Shown here one piece after another: positions 11,542 through 21,216 of a stretch of DNA of 64,000 nucleotides. Each line of letters starts with the position of its first letter. The first letter of the stretch is position 1. Below the pieces are notes generated by a model. That model made no database searches. It was not told the DNA's origin and saw only the letters and a list, made by a program, of their open reading frames with translations. Source of the stretch: Lichenicoccus roseus (GTDB lineage Bacteria > Pseudomonadota > Alphaproteobacteria > Acetobacterales > Acetobacteraceae). The position numbers and the translations under genes were made by a program. The stretch is from the NCBI RefSeq assembly GCF_005844085.1, contig NZ_VCDI01000001.1, positions 372,001-436,000 of the forward strand. The letters are read 5' to 3'.

Positions 11542-12390
11542 CTAGCGCTGCAGGCGCGCGCAGAAGAAGCTGCTGCGCCCGGACTGCACGATGCGGCCGA
11601 TGCCGTGGCAGATGGGTTTCCCCGGACACTCCGGACAGGGCTCGCCCTCGCGGCCGTAGACCCGCCAGGCATGCTGGAAGTAGCCGAGTTCGCCATCCGG
11701 CTGGACATAATCACGCAGGCTGGAACCACCGGCCGCGATCGCCTCGCCAAGCACTGCCCGGATCGCCTCGACCAGCCGCCGGATCGCGGCCCGGGAGAGG
11801 CTGCCACTCTCGCGCCGTGGCGACAGCCGGGCGCGATACAGCGCTTCGCACACATAGATATTGCCGAGGCCCGCCACCACGCCCTGGTCGAGCAGGGACG
11901 CCTTGATCGAGGTGCGACGACCGTGCAGTCCGCTGGCCAGCACGCCAGCATCGAAGCCGGCCTCCAGGGGTTCCGGACCGAGCGGCGCGAGCAACCGGTG
12001 GCTCTCCTCGGCATCGGTGGGCACCAGATCGACGAAACCGAAACGTCGCGGGTCCACCAGGCCGAAGCGGCAGCCCTCCTCGCTCTCGATCACCAGATGC
12101 TCGTGCAGGGTGACCCCGACCGGCACGGACGGATCGAGGCGGGTGAGGTTGACGCGGCCGGACATGCCGAGATGCAGCAGCATGCTCACCCCGCCCGCCA
12201 GTCGCATCAGGATGTACTTGCCGCGCCGCCGGAAGCCCTCCACCCGCGCGCCGCGCAGGCGCTCGGCGAGATTGGGCGGCATGGCCCAGCGCAGATCCGC
12301 GCGGCGCATCTCGGCGTGCACGATCGTATGACCCTCAAGATGCGCGCGCATGCCGCGCATCACGGTCTCGACTTCAGGCAGTTCCGGCAT
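11542..12390 (-). CDS. mutM: Formamidopyrimidine-DNA glycosylase (Fpg/MutM)
   Basis: Bifunctional glycosylase/AP lyase that removes 8-oxoguanine and formamidopyrimidines. The 282-residue protein begins [10 protein letters not shown], giving the catalytic Pro2 and Glu3, with the conserved Lys near residue 58 (RRGKYIL). The central part keeps [15 protein letters not shown]. The C-terminal zinc-finger region begins PCPEC and ends with [10 protein letters not shown], where Leu stands at the position normally held by the last zinc-binding Cys (usual form CxxCQ). An extra Cys-His occurs in PICHG. It is divergent from ubiE with only 29 bp between starts. Confidence 0.95.
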   Translation of the reverse strand: MPELPEVETVMRGMRAHLEGHTIVHAEMRRADLRWAMPPNLAERLRGARVEGFRRRGKYILMRLAGGVSMLLHLGMSGRVNLTRLDPSVPVGVTLHEHLVIESEEGCRFGLVDPRRFGFVDLVPTDAEESHRLLAPLGPEPLEAGFDAGVLASGLHGRRTSIKASLLDQGVVAGLGNIYVCEALYRARLSPRRESGSLSRAAIRRLVEAIRAVLGEAIAAGGSSLRDYVQPDGELGYFQHAWRVYGREGEPCPECPGKPICHGIGRIVQSGRSSFFCARLQR

Positions 12391-12419
12391 GCAGGGTCGG
12401 CACGCTATACCTGCCCGCC

Positions 12420-13220
12420 ATGAGCGACAACATCGACAGCCGGCCCTCCACCCCCCAGCAGACCGCCGGATCCGGCTACCGGCCCGGCGCGAGCGCCGAC
12501 TTCGGTTACCGCAGCGTGCCGCGAGAGGCCAAGAAGCCGATGGTGCGCGCGGTCTTCGACAGCGTGGCGCCGAAATACGACCTGATGAACGACCTGATGT
12601 CGCTCGGCATCCACCGTGCCTGGAAGCGCATCTTCGTCTCCGCCCTCGGCCCGCGCCCGCACCTCTCGCTGCTCGACCTCGCCGGCGGCACCGGCGATAT
12701 CAGCTTCGGCTGGCTGCGCGGCGGCGGCGGTCCTGCCATCCTGTCCGACATCAACGAGAGCATGCTCGGCGTCGGCCGCGAGCGCGCGCTCGGCAACGCG
12801 ATGGTTGCGAAGCTCGGCTTCGTGGTGGCCGATGCCGAGCGCCTCCCGGTGCCGGACCGCAGCGTCGACCGGGTGTCGATCGCCTTCGGGCTGCGCAACT
12901 GCACCGACAAGGACGCGGTGCTGGCCGAGGCCCGTCGCGTATTGCGCCCGGGCGGCCGGTTCCTGTGCCTGGAGTTCTCCCGCGTGCAGGTCGCCGCCCT
13001 CACCCCGCTCTACGACGCCTGGTCGTTCAGGGTGCTGCCGCGGCTGGGCAGCATGATCGCCGGCGATGCCGCCAGCTACCAGTATCTTGCCGAGAGCATA
13101 CGCACCTTTCCCGACCAGGAACGGCTCGCCGGCATGCTGCGCGACGCCGGCTTCGCGCGCGTCGGCGTGCGCAACCTCTCCGGCGGGATCGCCGCGATCC
13201 ATTCCGGCTGGCGCCTCTGA
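12420..13220 (+). CDS. ubiE: Ubiquinone/menaquinone biosynthesis C-methyltransferase UbiE
   Basis: SAM-dependent methyltransferase of quinone biosynthesis (2-polyprenyl-6-methoxy-1,4-benzoquinol methylase). The 266-residue chain has the family opening [20 protein letters not shown], the SAM-binding motif [10 protein letters not shown], the [20 protein letters not shown] motif and the [10 protein letters not shown] ending. The first ~35 residues are a variable tail. It is 2 nt from coaBC and forms an operon with coaBC and dut. Confidence 0.96.
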   Translation: MSDNIDSRPSTPQQTAGSGYRPGASADFGYRSVPREAKKPMVRAVFDSVAPKYDLMNDLMSLGIHRAWKRIFVSALGPRPHLSLLDLAGGTGDISFGWLRGGGGPAILSDINESMLGVGRERALGNAMVAKLGFVVADAERLPVPDRSVDRVSIAFGLRNCTDKDAVLAEARRVLRPGGRFLCLEFSRVQVAALTPLYDAWSFRVLPRLGSMIAGDAASYQYLAESIRTFPDQERLAGMLRDAGFARVGVRNLSGGIAAIHSGWRL

Positions 13221-13222
13221 GC

Positions 13223-14494
13223 ATGGATGCCGCGACCGGCTGCAGCCCGGCCGACCTCGCCGGCAGGCGGGTGCTGCTCGTCGTCAGCGGCGGTATCGCG
13301 GCCTACAAGTCGCTCGAGCTGATCCGCCTGCTGGCTGCGCGTGACTGTGCGGTCTCCTGCATCCTGACGGCGGGCGGCGCGGAGTTCGTGACCGCGCTCA
13401 GCCTGCAGGCGCTGACCGGCAAGCCGGTGCATGCCGGGCTGTTCTCGCTGACCGAGGAGAGCGAGATGGGCCATATCGCCCTGTCGCGCTCCGCCGACCT
13501 GATCGTGGTGTGTCCGGCCTCCGCCAACATCCTCGCGGCGATGGCAGCCGGGCTGTCGCACGACCTCGCCACCACCCTGCTGCTCGCCACCGATGCGCCG
13601 GTGCTGGTGGCACCGGCGATGAACGTGCGCATGTGGGACCACCCCGCGACCCGCGCCAACCTCTCCCTGCTGCGCTCGCGCGGCATCCATGTGGTGGGGC
13701 CGGAGGAAGGGGTGATGGCCTGCAACGAGTTCGGCTACGGCCGCCTCGCCGAACCGCCGGCGATCCTGGCCGCCATCGCCGGCCTGCTGTCGCCGCCCGA
13801 TGAAGCGCATCCCGGCCTGCTCGCCGGCCGGCACGCCTTGGTCACCGCCGGGCCGACGCACGAGCCGATCGATGCGGTGCGCTACATCGCCAACGTCTCG
13901 AGCGGCAAGCAGGGCTACGCCATCGCCGGCGCGCTGGCAGCCCTCGGCGCACGCGTCACCCTCGTCAGTGGACCGGTGGCGCTGCCCGCACCGGCAGGCT
14001 GCCAGCGGATCATGGTCGACACCGCGGAGGCCATGCGGGCAGCCTGCGAGGCGGCGCTCCCTGCCGACATCGCGGTCCTGGCCGCCGCCGTCGGCGACTG
14101 GCGCGTGGAGAGCGTGGCGGCATCCAAGTTGAAGAAGCGACCGGGCGAGCCGCCGCCGACCCTGAAGCTGGTCGCCAACCCGGATATACTGGCCCTGCTG
14201 TCGCAACCCGGCCCGCGCCGGCCACGGCTGGTGGTGGGCTTCGCCGCCGAGACCACCGACGTGGTGGCCGAGGCGATCGCCAAGCGGCAGCGCAAGGGCT
14301 GCGACTGGATACTCGCCAACGACGTCTCGGAAGCGACCGGCATCATGGGTGGCGACGAGAACGAGATCCACCTGATCACCGGTGCGGATATCGAGGCATG
14401 GCCACTCCTGCCCAAGAAGGCGGTGGCGGAACGCCTGGCGCTGCGGATCGCCACCGAGATCGAGCATCACCAGCGCACGGAGCCGAAGCCATGA
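13223..14494 (+). CDS. coaBC: Bifunctional phosphopantothenoylcysteine decarboxylase / phosphopantothenate-cysteine ligase
   Basis: Catalyses two steps of coenzyme A synthesis. The CoaC half (about residues 1-190) has the flavoprotein opening [19 protein letters not shown] and the APAMNVRMW motif. The CoaB half (about 205-423) has [20 protein letters not shown] and SKLKK. The 423-residue length suits the fused enzyme. The ATG at 13223 comes 2 nt after the ubiE stop. The stop overlaps the dut start (ATGA), indicating coupled translation. Confidence 0.96.
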   Translation: MDAATGCSPADLAGRRVLLVVSGGIAAYKSLELIRLLAARDCAVSCILTAGGAEFVTALSLQALTGKPVHAGLFSLTEESEMGHIALSRSADLIVVCPASANILAAMAAGLSHDLATTLLLATDAPVLVAPAMNVRMWDHPATRANLSLLRSRGIHVVGPEEGVMACNEFGYGRLAEPPAILAAIAGLLSPPDEAHPGLLAGRHALVTAGPTHEPIDAVRYIANVSSGKQGYAIAGALAALGARVTLVSGPVALPAPAGCQRIMVDTAEAMRAACEAALPADIAVLAAAVGDWRVESVAASKLKKRPGEPPPTLKLVANPDILALLSQPGPRRPRLVVGFAAETTDVVAEAIAKRQRKGCDWILANDVSEATGIMGGDENEIHLITGADIEAWPLLPKKAVAERLALRIATEIEHHQRTEPKP

Positions 14495-14949
14495 CCGCCC
14501 CCATCGCACGCATCGCGGTCCGGCGCCTGCCGCACGGCGCCGACCTGCCGCTGCCCGCCTACGCGACCTCCGGGGCCGCCGGGATGGACCTGCTCGCGGC
14601 CGTCGATGCGCCGGTCACCATCGAGCCCGGCGGCCGTGCGCTGATCCCGACCGGCCTCGCCGTCGCCCTGCCGCCCGGCCACGAGCTGCAGATCCGGCCG
14701 CGCTCCGGGCTCGCCCTGCGCCACGGCATCGTGCTGCCGAACAGTCCCGGCACCATCGACGAGGATTATCGCGGCGAGATCGGCGTCATCGTGCTCAATG
14801 CCGGCAGCGAAGCCTTCGTGGTCGAGCGCGGCATGCGCATCGCCCAGGCCATACTGTCGCCTGTATTGCGCGCCGAGTGGGACGAGACGGCCACGCTGGA
14901 CGAAACGGCCCGCGCCTCAGGCGGCTTCGGCAGCACCGGCAGGCACTGA
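14491..14949 (+). CDS. dut: Deoxyuridine 5'-triphosphate nucleotidohydrolase (dUTPase)
   Basis: Trimeric all-beta enzyme that hydrolyses dUTP to dUMP, keeping uracil out of DNA and supplying dTMP synthesis. The 152-residue protein carries all five family motifs: [47 protein letters not shown] and the C-terminal GGFGSTG. It starts inside the coaBC stop (ATGA overlap). The coaBC-dut pairing is common in proteobacteria. A short GGCGGC/GCCGCC stem follows the stop around 14990-15010 without a U tract. Confidence 0.97.
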   Translation: MTAPIARIAVRRLPHGADLPLPAYATSGAAGMDLLAAVDAPVTIEPGGRALIPTGLAVALPPGHELQIRPRSGLALRHGIVLPNSPGTIDEDYRGEIGVIVLNAGSEAFVVERGMRIAQAILSPVLRAEWDETATLDETARASGGFGSTGRH

Positions 14950-15106
14950 TCGGGGCGCCAAACCGCCACTTCTGCGCCGCCGGAACAGGCTGGCGGCGCA
15001 AGGCCGCCTGGGCTAAAGCAGCAACGCCGTCGGCCCGTCCGCGGAATGTTGCACATTTGTGAGCATCGTCATTGCGTTAGCGTAGAGGTCGAGACGGGAT
15101 GCCCCC

Positions 15107-16831
15107 ATGCTGAAGGACCGCCTCCCGGTCAATATCGCGGCGCGCACGGCGCCCAACCTGTTCGACATCGCCGCCATCGTCTGCATGCTCGGCCTGGCTG
15201 TCGCGGTCGGCACCATCGCACGGCACACGTTCGGGCCGCTGACCGCGCCCAACGCGACCACCATTCATCTCGACCCGAGCTACCTGCCCGGCTACGCGAT
15301 GCGCACCACGCTGCGCATGTTCGCGGCCCTGGTGTTCTCGCTGCTGTTCACCTTCACCTATCCGGTATGGGCGGCGAAATCGCGGCGGGCCGGCGTCATC
15401 CTGGTGCCGGTGCTGGACATCCTGCAGTCGATCCCGATCCTGGGGTTCCTGACCTTCACGGTCACCTTCTTCATGAACCTGTTCCCCGGCCGCGTGCTGG
15501 GCGCGGAGCTTGCCGCGATCTTCGTGATCTTCACCAGCCAGGCCTGGAACATGGCGTTCAGCATGTACCAGTCGCTGAAGACGGTGCCGACCGACCTCGA
15601 GGAGGTCACCCGCTCCTTCGGATTGTCCTCGTGGCAGAAGTTCTGGCGCCTGGAGGTGCCGTTCGCGATGCCCGGCCTGGTCTGGAACACCATGATGTCG
15701 ATGTCGGGCGGCTGGTTCATGGTGGTCGCCTCGGAGACCGTCTCCGTCGGCTCCACCAATGTCGTGCTGCCGGGCATCGGCTCCTATGTCGGCGTCGCGG
15801 TGGCGCATCGCGACATCGTCGCGGTGCTGTATGCGATCCTGACCATGCTGGTGGTGATCCTGCTGTACGACCAGCTGCTGTTTCGCCCGCTGGTGGCGTG
15901 GTCGGCGCGCTTCCGCTTCGAGACCACGCAAGGTGCCGTAGCCAAGGATCCCTGGATGCTGTCGCTGCTGCGGCGCACGCATCTGCTCAACCAGACCAGC
16001 CGCACCTTCGGCGACTTCCTGACCCGCATCGGTGGCCTGCAGATCGGGCGAAGGCCGGACGCGCCGCGCCGCCCGGTGCTGCCGCCACGTATCATGGACG
16101 GGGTCTGGATCGGGATCCTGGTCGCCGTGGTGGGCCTGGCGCTCTGGCAGGTCGTTCTCTATGCGGCCGGTAGCTTGTCGCTGCGCGAGGTCGGCCATGT
16201 CGCGCTGCTGGGCTGCTACACCATGATACGCGTGGTGGTGATGATCACTCTGGCATCGATGGTCTGGGTTCCGGTCGGCGTCTGGCTTGGCCTGCGTCCG
16301 GCCTGGGCACGCCGGGCGCAGCCGGTGGCGCAGTTCCTGGCGGCGTTCCCGGCGAACCTGTTCTTTCCGATCTTCGTCGTCGTGATCGTGCACTACTCGC
16401 TGAACGTGAATGTCTGGCTGACGCCGCTGATGATCCTCGGCACGCAGTGGTACATCCTGTTCAACGTCATCGCCGGTGCCGCGGCGTTTCCCGCCGACCT
16501 CCTGGAGGTCGCGGACAATTTCCGTCTCGGCGGCTGGCGCTGGTGGGTACGGGTGATCTTGCCCGGCATCTTCCCGTACTACGTGACCGGCGGCCTGACC
16601 GCATCGGGAGGCGCCTGGAATGCCTCGATCCTGTCCGAGGTCGCCTCCTGGGGCAGCACCACGCTCACCGCCCAGGGCCTCGGCAGCTATATCGCCCAGG
16701 CCACCGCGGCCGGGGCGACCGCACGCGTGGCGCTCGGAATTACGATGATGGCGGCGTTCGTGATCGCCTTCAACCGCATCCTCTGGCGCCCGCTCTACAG
16801 CTTTGCGCAGAGACGCCTCACCTTCGCCTAG
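15107..16831 (+). CDS. NitT/TauT-type ABC transporter permease, two fused permease domains
   Basis: A 574-residue inner-membrane protein with two successive binding-protein-dependent permease domains (about residues 60-280 and 350-570), each with several hydrophobic segments and an EAA-like loop (VTRSFGLSSWQKFWRLEVP in the first, VADNFRLGGWRWWVRVILP in the second). Families of this shape import nitrate, taurine, sulfonate or similar anions. The gene is followed after 54 bp by its ATPase. No periplasmic binding protein is present nearby, so the substrate cannot be inferred. Confidence 0.9.
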   Translation: MLKDRLPVNIAARTAPNLFDIAAIVCMLGLAVAVGTIARHTFGPLTAPNATTIHLDPSYLPGYAMRTTLRMFAALVFSLLFTFTYPVWAAKSRRAGVILVPVLDILQSIPILGFLTFTVTFFMNLFPGRVLGAELAAIFVIFTSQAWNMAFSMYQSLKTVPTDLEEVTRSFGLSSWQKFWRLEVPFAMPGLVWNTMMSMSGGWFMVVASETVSVGSTNVVLPGIGSYVGVAVAHRDIVAVLYAILTMLVVILLYDQLLFRPLVAWSARFRFETTQGAVAKDPWMLSLLRRTHLLNQTSRTFGDFLTRIGGLQIGRRPDAPRRPVLPPRIMDGVWIGILVAVVGLALWQVVLYAAGSLSLREVGHVALLGCYTMIRVVVMITLASMVWVPVGVWLGLRPAWARRAQPVAQFLAAFPANLFFPIFVVVIVHYSLNVNVWLTPLMILGTQWYILFNVIAGAAAFPADLLEVADNFRLGGWRWWVRVILPGIFPYYVTGGLTASGGAWNASILSEVASWGSTTLTAQGLGSYIAQATAAGATARVALGITMMAAFVIAFNRILWRPLYSFAQRRLTFA

Positions 16832-16885
16832 GGCGCAGCGTCGCCTGGCCTTCGCCTGATATCGCCCCCCCTGGAGGATCGACGC

Positions 16886-18244
16886 ATGGACACCTTGCAG
16901 GACGCCCCGGCTCGCCCGGCCGACGGACGCGCCGAAGAGCTGGTCCGCATCCGCAACTGCCGCCAGGCGTACCACAAGGACAGCTCCGTCGACCTGGTGG
17001 TGCTGGATAACGTCGAGCTCACCTTGCATTCCGGCGAGATCGTCGGCCTGCTCGGGCGTTCCGGCTCGGGCAAGTCGACGCTGCTGCGCATCGTGTCCGG
17101 CCTGCTGGCGCCGACCTCGGGCGAGGTGTCGTGGCGCGGCAAGCCGCTGCGCGGTCCGGCGCCGGGGGTCGCGATGGTGTTCCAGTCCTTCGCGCTGTTC
17201 CCGTGGCTGACGGTGCAGGCCAACGTGGAACTCGGGCTGGAGGCCAAGGGGGTCGGTCGTGCCGAGCGCGAGCGGCTCGCCGAGGAGGCGATCGAGCTGA
17301 TCGGCCTCGGCGGCTACGAGAACGCCTATCCGAAGGAGCTGTCCGGCGGCATGCGCCAGCGTGTCGGCCTGGCACGCGGGCTGGTGGTGCATCCCGACCT
17401 GCTGCTGATGGACGAGCCGTTCTCGGCACTCGATGTGCTGACGGCGGAGAACCTGCGCACCGATTTGATCGAGCTGTGGGCCGAGAAGCGGCTGCCGGTG
17501 AAGTCGCTGCTGATCGTGACGCACAACATCGAGGAGGCGGTGCTGATGTGCGACCGCATCCTGGTGTTCTCGTCGAATCCGGGCCGCGTCGCGCACGAAC
17601 TCAAGGTACCGTTCGCGCATCCGCGCAACCGTCACGACTTCGCTTTCCGGCAGTTCGTCGACCGCATCTACGGGCTGATGACCAAGCGCGTGCAGGAGCC
17701 GACCCAGCCCGATCTCGCACCGGACAGCGCGGCCCAGCTCGCCAAGAAGTTCCAGGCGCTGCCGATGCTGCCGACAAACCTGATGGCTGGCCTGATGGAG
17801 ACGATCCTGGCCGAGCCATACCGGGGCCGCGCCGACCTGCCGCTGCTGGCGACATCGCTGCAGCTTGAACTCGACGAGCTGCTGCCGCTCGGCGAGACCA
17901 TGCAGCTGCTGCGCTTTGCCGAGCTGGAGGAAGGCGACATCCGGCTGACCGAGGCCGGCACCGCCTTCGTGCTGGCCGATCTCGACCAGCGCAAGCTGAT
18001 CCTGCGCGACACGCTGCGCGTGAACATCCCGCTGGTCGCCGACATCCGCGCCGTGCTGGACGATCGGTGGAACCATCGTGCCCGTGCCGAGCGCTTCCGC
18101 GACGAGCTCGAGGACCACATGTCGCCTGACTATGCGCGCGAGACGCTGCAGACGATCATCGGCTGGGGTCGCTACGCCGAGCTGTTCGACTACGACGAGG
18201 AAGCCGACCAGTTCTTCCTCGACGAGGACGACACGCCAGCCTGA
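16886..18244 (+). CDS. NitT/TauT-type ABC transporter ATPase with C-terminal AAA-associated domain
   Basis: A 452-residue protein. The first ~270 residues are a canonical ABC ATPase: Walker A GRSGSGKSTLLR, Q-loop VFQSFALFPW, signature LSGGMRQRVGLARGL, Walker B LLLMDEPFSAL and the switch His in VTHNIEEAV. The remaining ~170 residues form the AAA-associated extension seen in part of the nitrate/sulfonate/bicarbonate ATPase family, rich in acidic residues at the end. GGAGGA precedes the ATG with 7-nt spacing. It pairs with the double permease just upstream. Confidence 0.92.
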   Translation: MDTLQDAPARPADGRAEELVRIRNCRQAYHKDSSVDLVVLDNVELTLHSGEIVGLLGRSGSGKSTLLRIVSGLLAPTSGEVSWRGKPLRGPAPGVAMVFQSFALFPWLTVQANVELGLEAKGVGRAERERLAEEAIELIGLGGYENAYPKELSGGMRQRVGLARGLVVHPDLLLMDEPFSALDVLTAENLRTDLIELWAEKRLPVKSLLIVTHNIEEAVLMCDRILVFSSNPGRVAHELKVPFAHPRNRHDFAFRQFVDRIYGLMTKRVQEPTQPDLAPDSAAQLAKKFQALPMLPTNLMAGLMETILAEPYRGRADLPLLATSLQLELDELLPLGETMQLLRFAELEEGDIRLTEAGTAFVLADLDQRKLILRDTLRVNIPLVADIRAVLDDRWNHRARAERFRDELEDHMSPDYARETLQTIIGWGRYAELFDYDEEADQFFLDEDDTPA

Positions 18245-18252
18245 TCGCCGGC

Positions 18253-19293
18253 CTACTCCGGACCGGTGCCGACGGTGGCGAGGCGGGCCTCCTCGAAATG
18301 CCGGGGGAGTTCGCGCTTCGGCGCTGGCGGCTCCGATGCAACGCCAGGGGCGCCCAGCTTGCGCGACTCCGCCGCGCGCTTCGGGCCGCGTTCCCACCAG
18401 CCGCCGCGGCGGACGATGCTGAAGGCGCGCCACAGCCGGCGGGGCAGCCAGACGGAGCTTGCCAGCGCCATCAGCGCGTAGCGCCTGGCTTCCTCGTGCG
18501 AGGGGTCGTCCTTGCTCAGGAACTCGAGCTTGATCAGGTCCTCGGTCCTGGCGTCGATCGCCATCTCGCGCGCGTAGTGGTTGACCAGGCTGCGAACCCG
18601 GTAGCGCCGCAGGAACCGCTGCTCGCTGGTCCTGGAATGCCACCAATGGTTGGTGGCATGGATCCGGTAGTGCACCATGCCGGTCGGAAGGTAGCGCTTG
18701 TGGGCACCCTGCAGGCTGCTGCCGTAGACCAGGCAGGTATCGGCGGACAGTCTCCAGGTCTCCTGCAGGTTGGCTGGCAGGTTCAACGCCCGCTCCGCCC
18801 ACTCGCGCCGCATCGTCAAGGCGCTTGTCGCTTCCCCGTACCACCAGCCGGTCATCCAGGCGCTCAGGGCGGTATAGCCCAGATCGACGGCGCGATCGGC
18901 ATACGCCTCGCGGCCATGCTCCTTGCCGGTCAGGATGCAGTCGCTGAACACGAAGTCGGTGCCGGCATGCTCTTCGTAGACCGCGACCATCGCCTCCAGG
19001 TAGCCGAGGTCCCAGAAATCATCCGCATCGAGGAAAGCCACGACCTGTCCGGTGGCGTGGTCCAGGGCGTGACGGAAAGCTCCAAGCTGACCCCGGTTCG
19101 ATCCGGTCAGCAGGGTGACGCGGGCGTCCCCGCCATAGCGGGAGCGCAGGCGCTCCGCGGAACCGTCGGTCGAGCCGTCATCCACCACGATGACCTGGGC
19201 CGCCGCCCGGGTCTGCGACAACGCGCTCTCCACGGCGTCGATGACGAACGCGCCGTAGTTGTAGTTGGTGACGATGACGCTGACTGAGGTCAT
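18253..19293 (-). CDS. Family 2 glycosyltransferase
   Basis: A 346-residue GT-A-fold transferase. The N-terminal domain shows VSVIVTNYNYGAFVIDAVES, the nucleotide-sugar site VVDDGSTDGS and the metal-binding AFLDADDFWD. The C-terminal third is basic and aromatic-rich (WHSRTSEQRFLRRYRVRSL). Such enzymes decorate surface polysaccharides; the acceptor is unknown. The start at 19293 follows GGAAGGG with 6-nt spacing; the frame is open further upstream, but that part looks non-coding. It converges with the ABC ATPase gene (8-bp gap). Confidence 0.88.
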   Translation of the reverse strand: MTSVSVIVTNYNYGAFVIDAVESALSQTRAAAQVIVVDDGSTDGSAERLRSRYGGDARVTLLTGSNRGQLGAFRHALDHATGQVVAFLDADDFWDLGYLEAMVAVYEEHAGTDFVFSDCILTGKEHGREAYADRAVDLGYTALSAWMTGWWYGEATSALTMRREWAERALNLPANLQETWRLSADTCLVYGSSLQGAHKRYLPTGMVHYRIHATNHWWHSRTSEQRFLRRYRVRSLVNHYAREMAIDARTEDLIKLEFLSKDDPSHEEARRYALMALASSVWLPRRLWRAFSIVRRGGWWERGPKRAAESRKLGAPGVASEPPAPKRELPRHFEEARLATVGTGPE

Positions 19294-19620
19294 CCGTATC
19301 CCTTCCGCACCGGTTCCGAATCCGTCGATTAACCACGTGGACCGGATAAAACAGTTATCGTCCGCGTTCCAGGAAGGATGCAGGATCCCCGAAAAGTCAA
19401 AGCGGGCATGCCGGACAGTAGCCAACCCGGCGGACGACGCCACTACAGGCGTGTGAACTTTTGTTCAATCTAAAAAAATATGGAGGCAGGCGACGATACA
19501 GTGGATCGCGCGGCTTTGTAGTCCCGCGCGCTCGAGGTTGTCCGCCTTGAGCGATGCCTCGTCGCGAACCCGTCACCCGGCGTCGCGTTGGGGCGCGCGT
19601 ATCAACCACAGGAGGGCCGC
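19294..19620. promoter_or_regulatory. Divergent promoter region with TGAAC-N4-GTTCA palindrome
   Basis: This 327-bp gap separates the divergent glycosyltransferase and short-chain dehydrogenase genes and must hold both promoters. It has an AT-rich core near 19450-19490. Within it is a perfect interrupted palindrome, TGAACTTTTGTTCA at 19454-19467, followed by a run of seven A residues. This resembles a small operator, but no regulator gene is adjacent. No coding sequence with a ribosome binding site was found. Confidence 0.4.
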
Positions 19621-20490
19621 ATGGTCCAGGACGCTCCAGAGACCGGAACCCCCGTCTGGCTGATCACCGGATGCTCCACCGGCTTCGGCCGGGAACTGGC
19701 GAAGCTGGTGCTGGCGCGTGGCTGGCGCGCCGTGGTCACCGCGCGTGACGCCGCCAAGGTCGCCGACCTGGTCCAGGGCCACGAGGACCGCGCGCTGGCG
19801 CTGGCGCTCGATGTCGACCAGCCGGCCCAGGTGCGAAGCGTCGTGCAGCAGGCAGAGGACCGCTTCGGCGCCATCGACGTGCTGGTGAACAACGCCGGCT
19901 ACGGCTACCTCGCGGCGATCGAGGAGGGCGAGGATGCGGAGGTCCGGGCGATGTTCGAGACCAACGTGTTCGGCCTGATCACGGCGACCCAGGCGGTACT
20001 GCCCGGCATGCGCGCCCGCCGTCGTGGCCACATCGTCAACATCTCCTCGATCGGCGGCATCACCGCGTTCGCCGCGACCGGCTACTACCACGCGACCAAG
20101 TTCGCGGTGGAAGGCCTGTCCGAGAGCCTGGCCATCGAGGTGGCGCCGCTCGGCATCAAGGTGACCATCGTCGAGCCGGGGCCGTTCCGCACCGACTGGG
20201 CCGGCCGCTCGATCAAGCAGTCCGCGACCCGCATCGGCGACTACGAGCAGACCGCCGGCGAGCGTCGCCGGCAGACCGGGGAGCGCAGCGGCAACCAGCC
20301 GGGCGATCCGGTGCGCGCGGCGGAGGCGATCATCACCGCCTACGAGGCCGCCGAGCCGCCGCTGCACCTGGTGCTGGGCAAGCCGGCGCTCGGCCTCGCC
20401 CGCAAGAAGATCGAGAGCCTGTCGGCCGAACTGGACAAGTGGGAAAAGACGACGCTCGGCGCCGACTATCCCGAGTTCCAGGATCGCTGA
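19621..20490 (+). CDS. Short-chain dehydrogenase/reductase (classical SDR)
   Basis: A 289-residue NAD(P)-dependent oxidoreductase. It has the cofactor motif TGCSTGFG near the N-terminus, LVNNAGYGY, the catalytic Ser in NISSIGG and the YHATK catalytic Tyr/Lys, followed by VEPGPFRTDW. Proteins with this TGCSTGFGR start are often annotated as general oxidoreductases or hydroxysteroid-dehydrogenase-like; the real substrate is unknown. The start at 19621 follows GGAGG with about 5-nt spacing. It converges with kdpE (6-bp gap). Confidence 0.92.
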   Translation: MVQDAPETGTPVWLITGCSTGFGRELAKLVLARGWRAVVTARDAAKVADLVQGHEDRALALALDVDQPAQVRSVVQQAEDRFGAIDVLVNNAGYGYLAAIEEGEDAEVRAMFETNVFGLITATQAVLPGMRARRRGHIVNISSIGGITAFAATGYYHATKFAVEGLSESLAIEVAPLGIKVTIVEPGPFRTDWAGRSIKQSATRIGDYEQTAGERRRQTGERSGNQPGDPVRAAEAIITAYEAAEPPLHLVLGKPALGLARKKIESLSAELDKWEKTTLGADYPEFQDR

Positions 20491-20496
20491 AGCAGC

Positions 20497-21216
20497 TCAG
20501 CCCGGCTCGGCGACCAGCCGGTAGCCGATACCGGGCTCGGTGGTTATCATTCGCGCGGCAGCGCCCAGCTTCTGCCGCAGGTGCCCGATATAGACGCGCA
20601 GATACTGCACGTCGTCGGCATGCGCCGGCCCCCAGACGGTGGTCAGCAGTTGCCGGTGCGTCACCAGCCGGCCGGCATGGCGCATCAGCATCGCCAGCAG
20701 CTGGAACTCGCGCGGGCTGAGCGTCACCGGTTCCCCCGCGAGCAGCAGCCGGTGCGCCGGGATGTCGAGCGCGAGGGGACCGGCTTCCAGCATGCCGTCG
20801 GCACCCGGCGGCGGCGCCAGCCCATCCCGCCGGCGCAGGGCGGTGCGTATGCGGGCCAGCAGCTCGCCGAGCGAGAACGGTTTCTCCACGTAGTCGTCGG
20901 CGCCGCCGTCGAGCGCCGCGATCTTCTCGGTCTCGCGGTCACGTGCCGACAGGATGATCACCGGCACCTGCGAGAAGGCGCGCAGCCGCCCAAGCGCCTG
21001 CTTGCCGTCCATGTCCGGCAGGCCAAGGTCGAGCAGCACCATGTCGGGCGGATGCTGCACCGCCTCGCGCAGACCCTCGGCGGCGGTGGCGGCGCTGGCG
21101 ACCGCATAGCCGGCGGCTTCCAGCGCCGGCCGCAGGAAGCGGTGGATCTGCGCCTCGTCGTCGATCACCAGCACATGGCGCCTGCCATCCGGCCGCCCGG
21201 TATCGATCCCGCTCAT
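20497..21216 (-). CDS. kdpE: Response regulator KdpE
   Basis: A 239-residue OmpR-family response regulator controlling the kdp operon. The receiver domain has the acidic pocket VLVIDDEAQ, phospho-acceptor Asp in LLDLGLPDMDG and the Lys in YVEKPFSLGE. The C-terminal winged helix contains LSPREFQLLAMLMRHAG and the HLRQKLG recognition region. Its start overlaps the kdpD stop by 4 nt, so translation is coupled. It is the last gene of the potassium operon. Confidence 0.95.
   Translation of the reverse strand: MSGIDTGRPDGRRHVLVIDDEAQIHRFLRPALEAAGYAVASAATAAEGLREAVQHPPDMVLLDLGLPDMDGKQALGRLRAFSQVPVIILSARDRETEKIAALDGGADDYVEKPFSLGELLARIRTALRRRDGLAPPPGADGMLEAGPLALDIPAHRLLLAGEPVTLSPREFQLLAMLMRHAGRLVTHRQLLTTVWGPAHADDVQYLRVYIGHLRQKLGAAARMITTEPGIGYRLVAEPG

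Noticed and set aside
15077-18844. A 1255-codon open frame on the minus strand opposite the ABC transporter genes
   Set aside because: It lies antisense to two clear genes and has a His/Gln/Arg/Asp-rich composition with no domain. High third-position GC in the real genes suppresses stop codons on the other strand, so this is an artefact.
19091-19115. tRNA-like TPsiC string (GGTTCGATCC)
   Set aside because: It lies inside the glycosyltransferase coding sequence, and no cloverleaf or acceptor stem can be built around it. No other tRNA signature was found.
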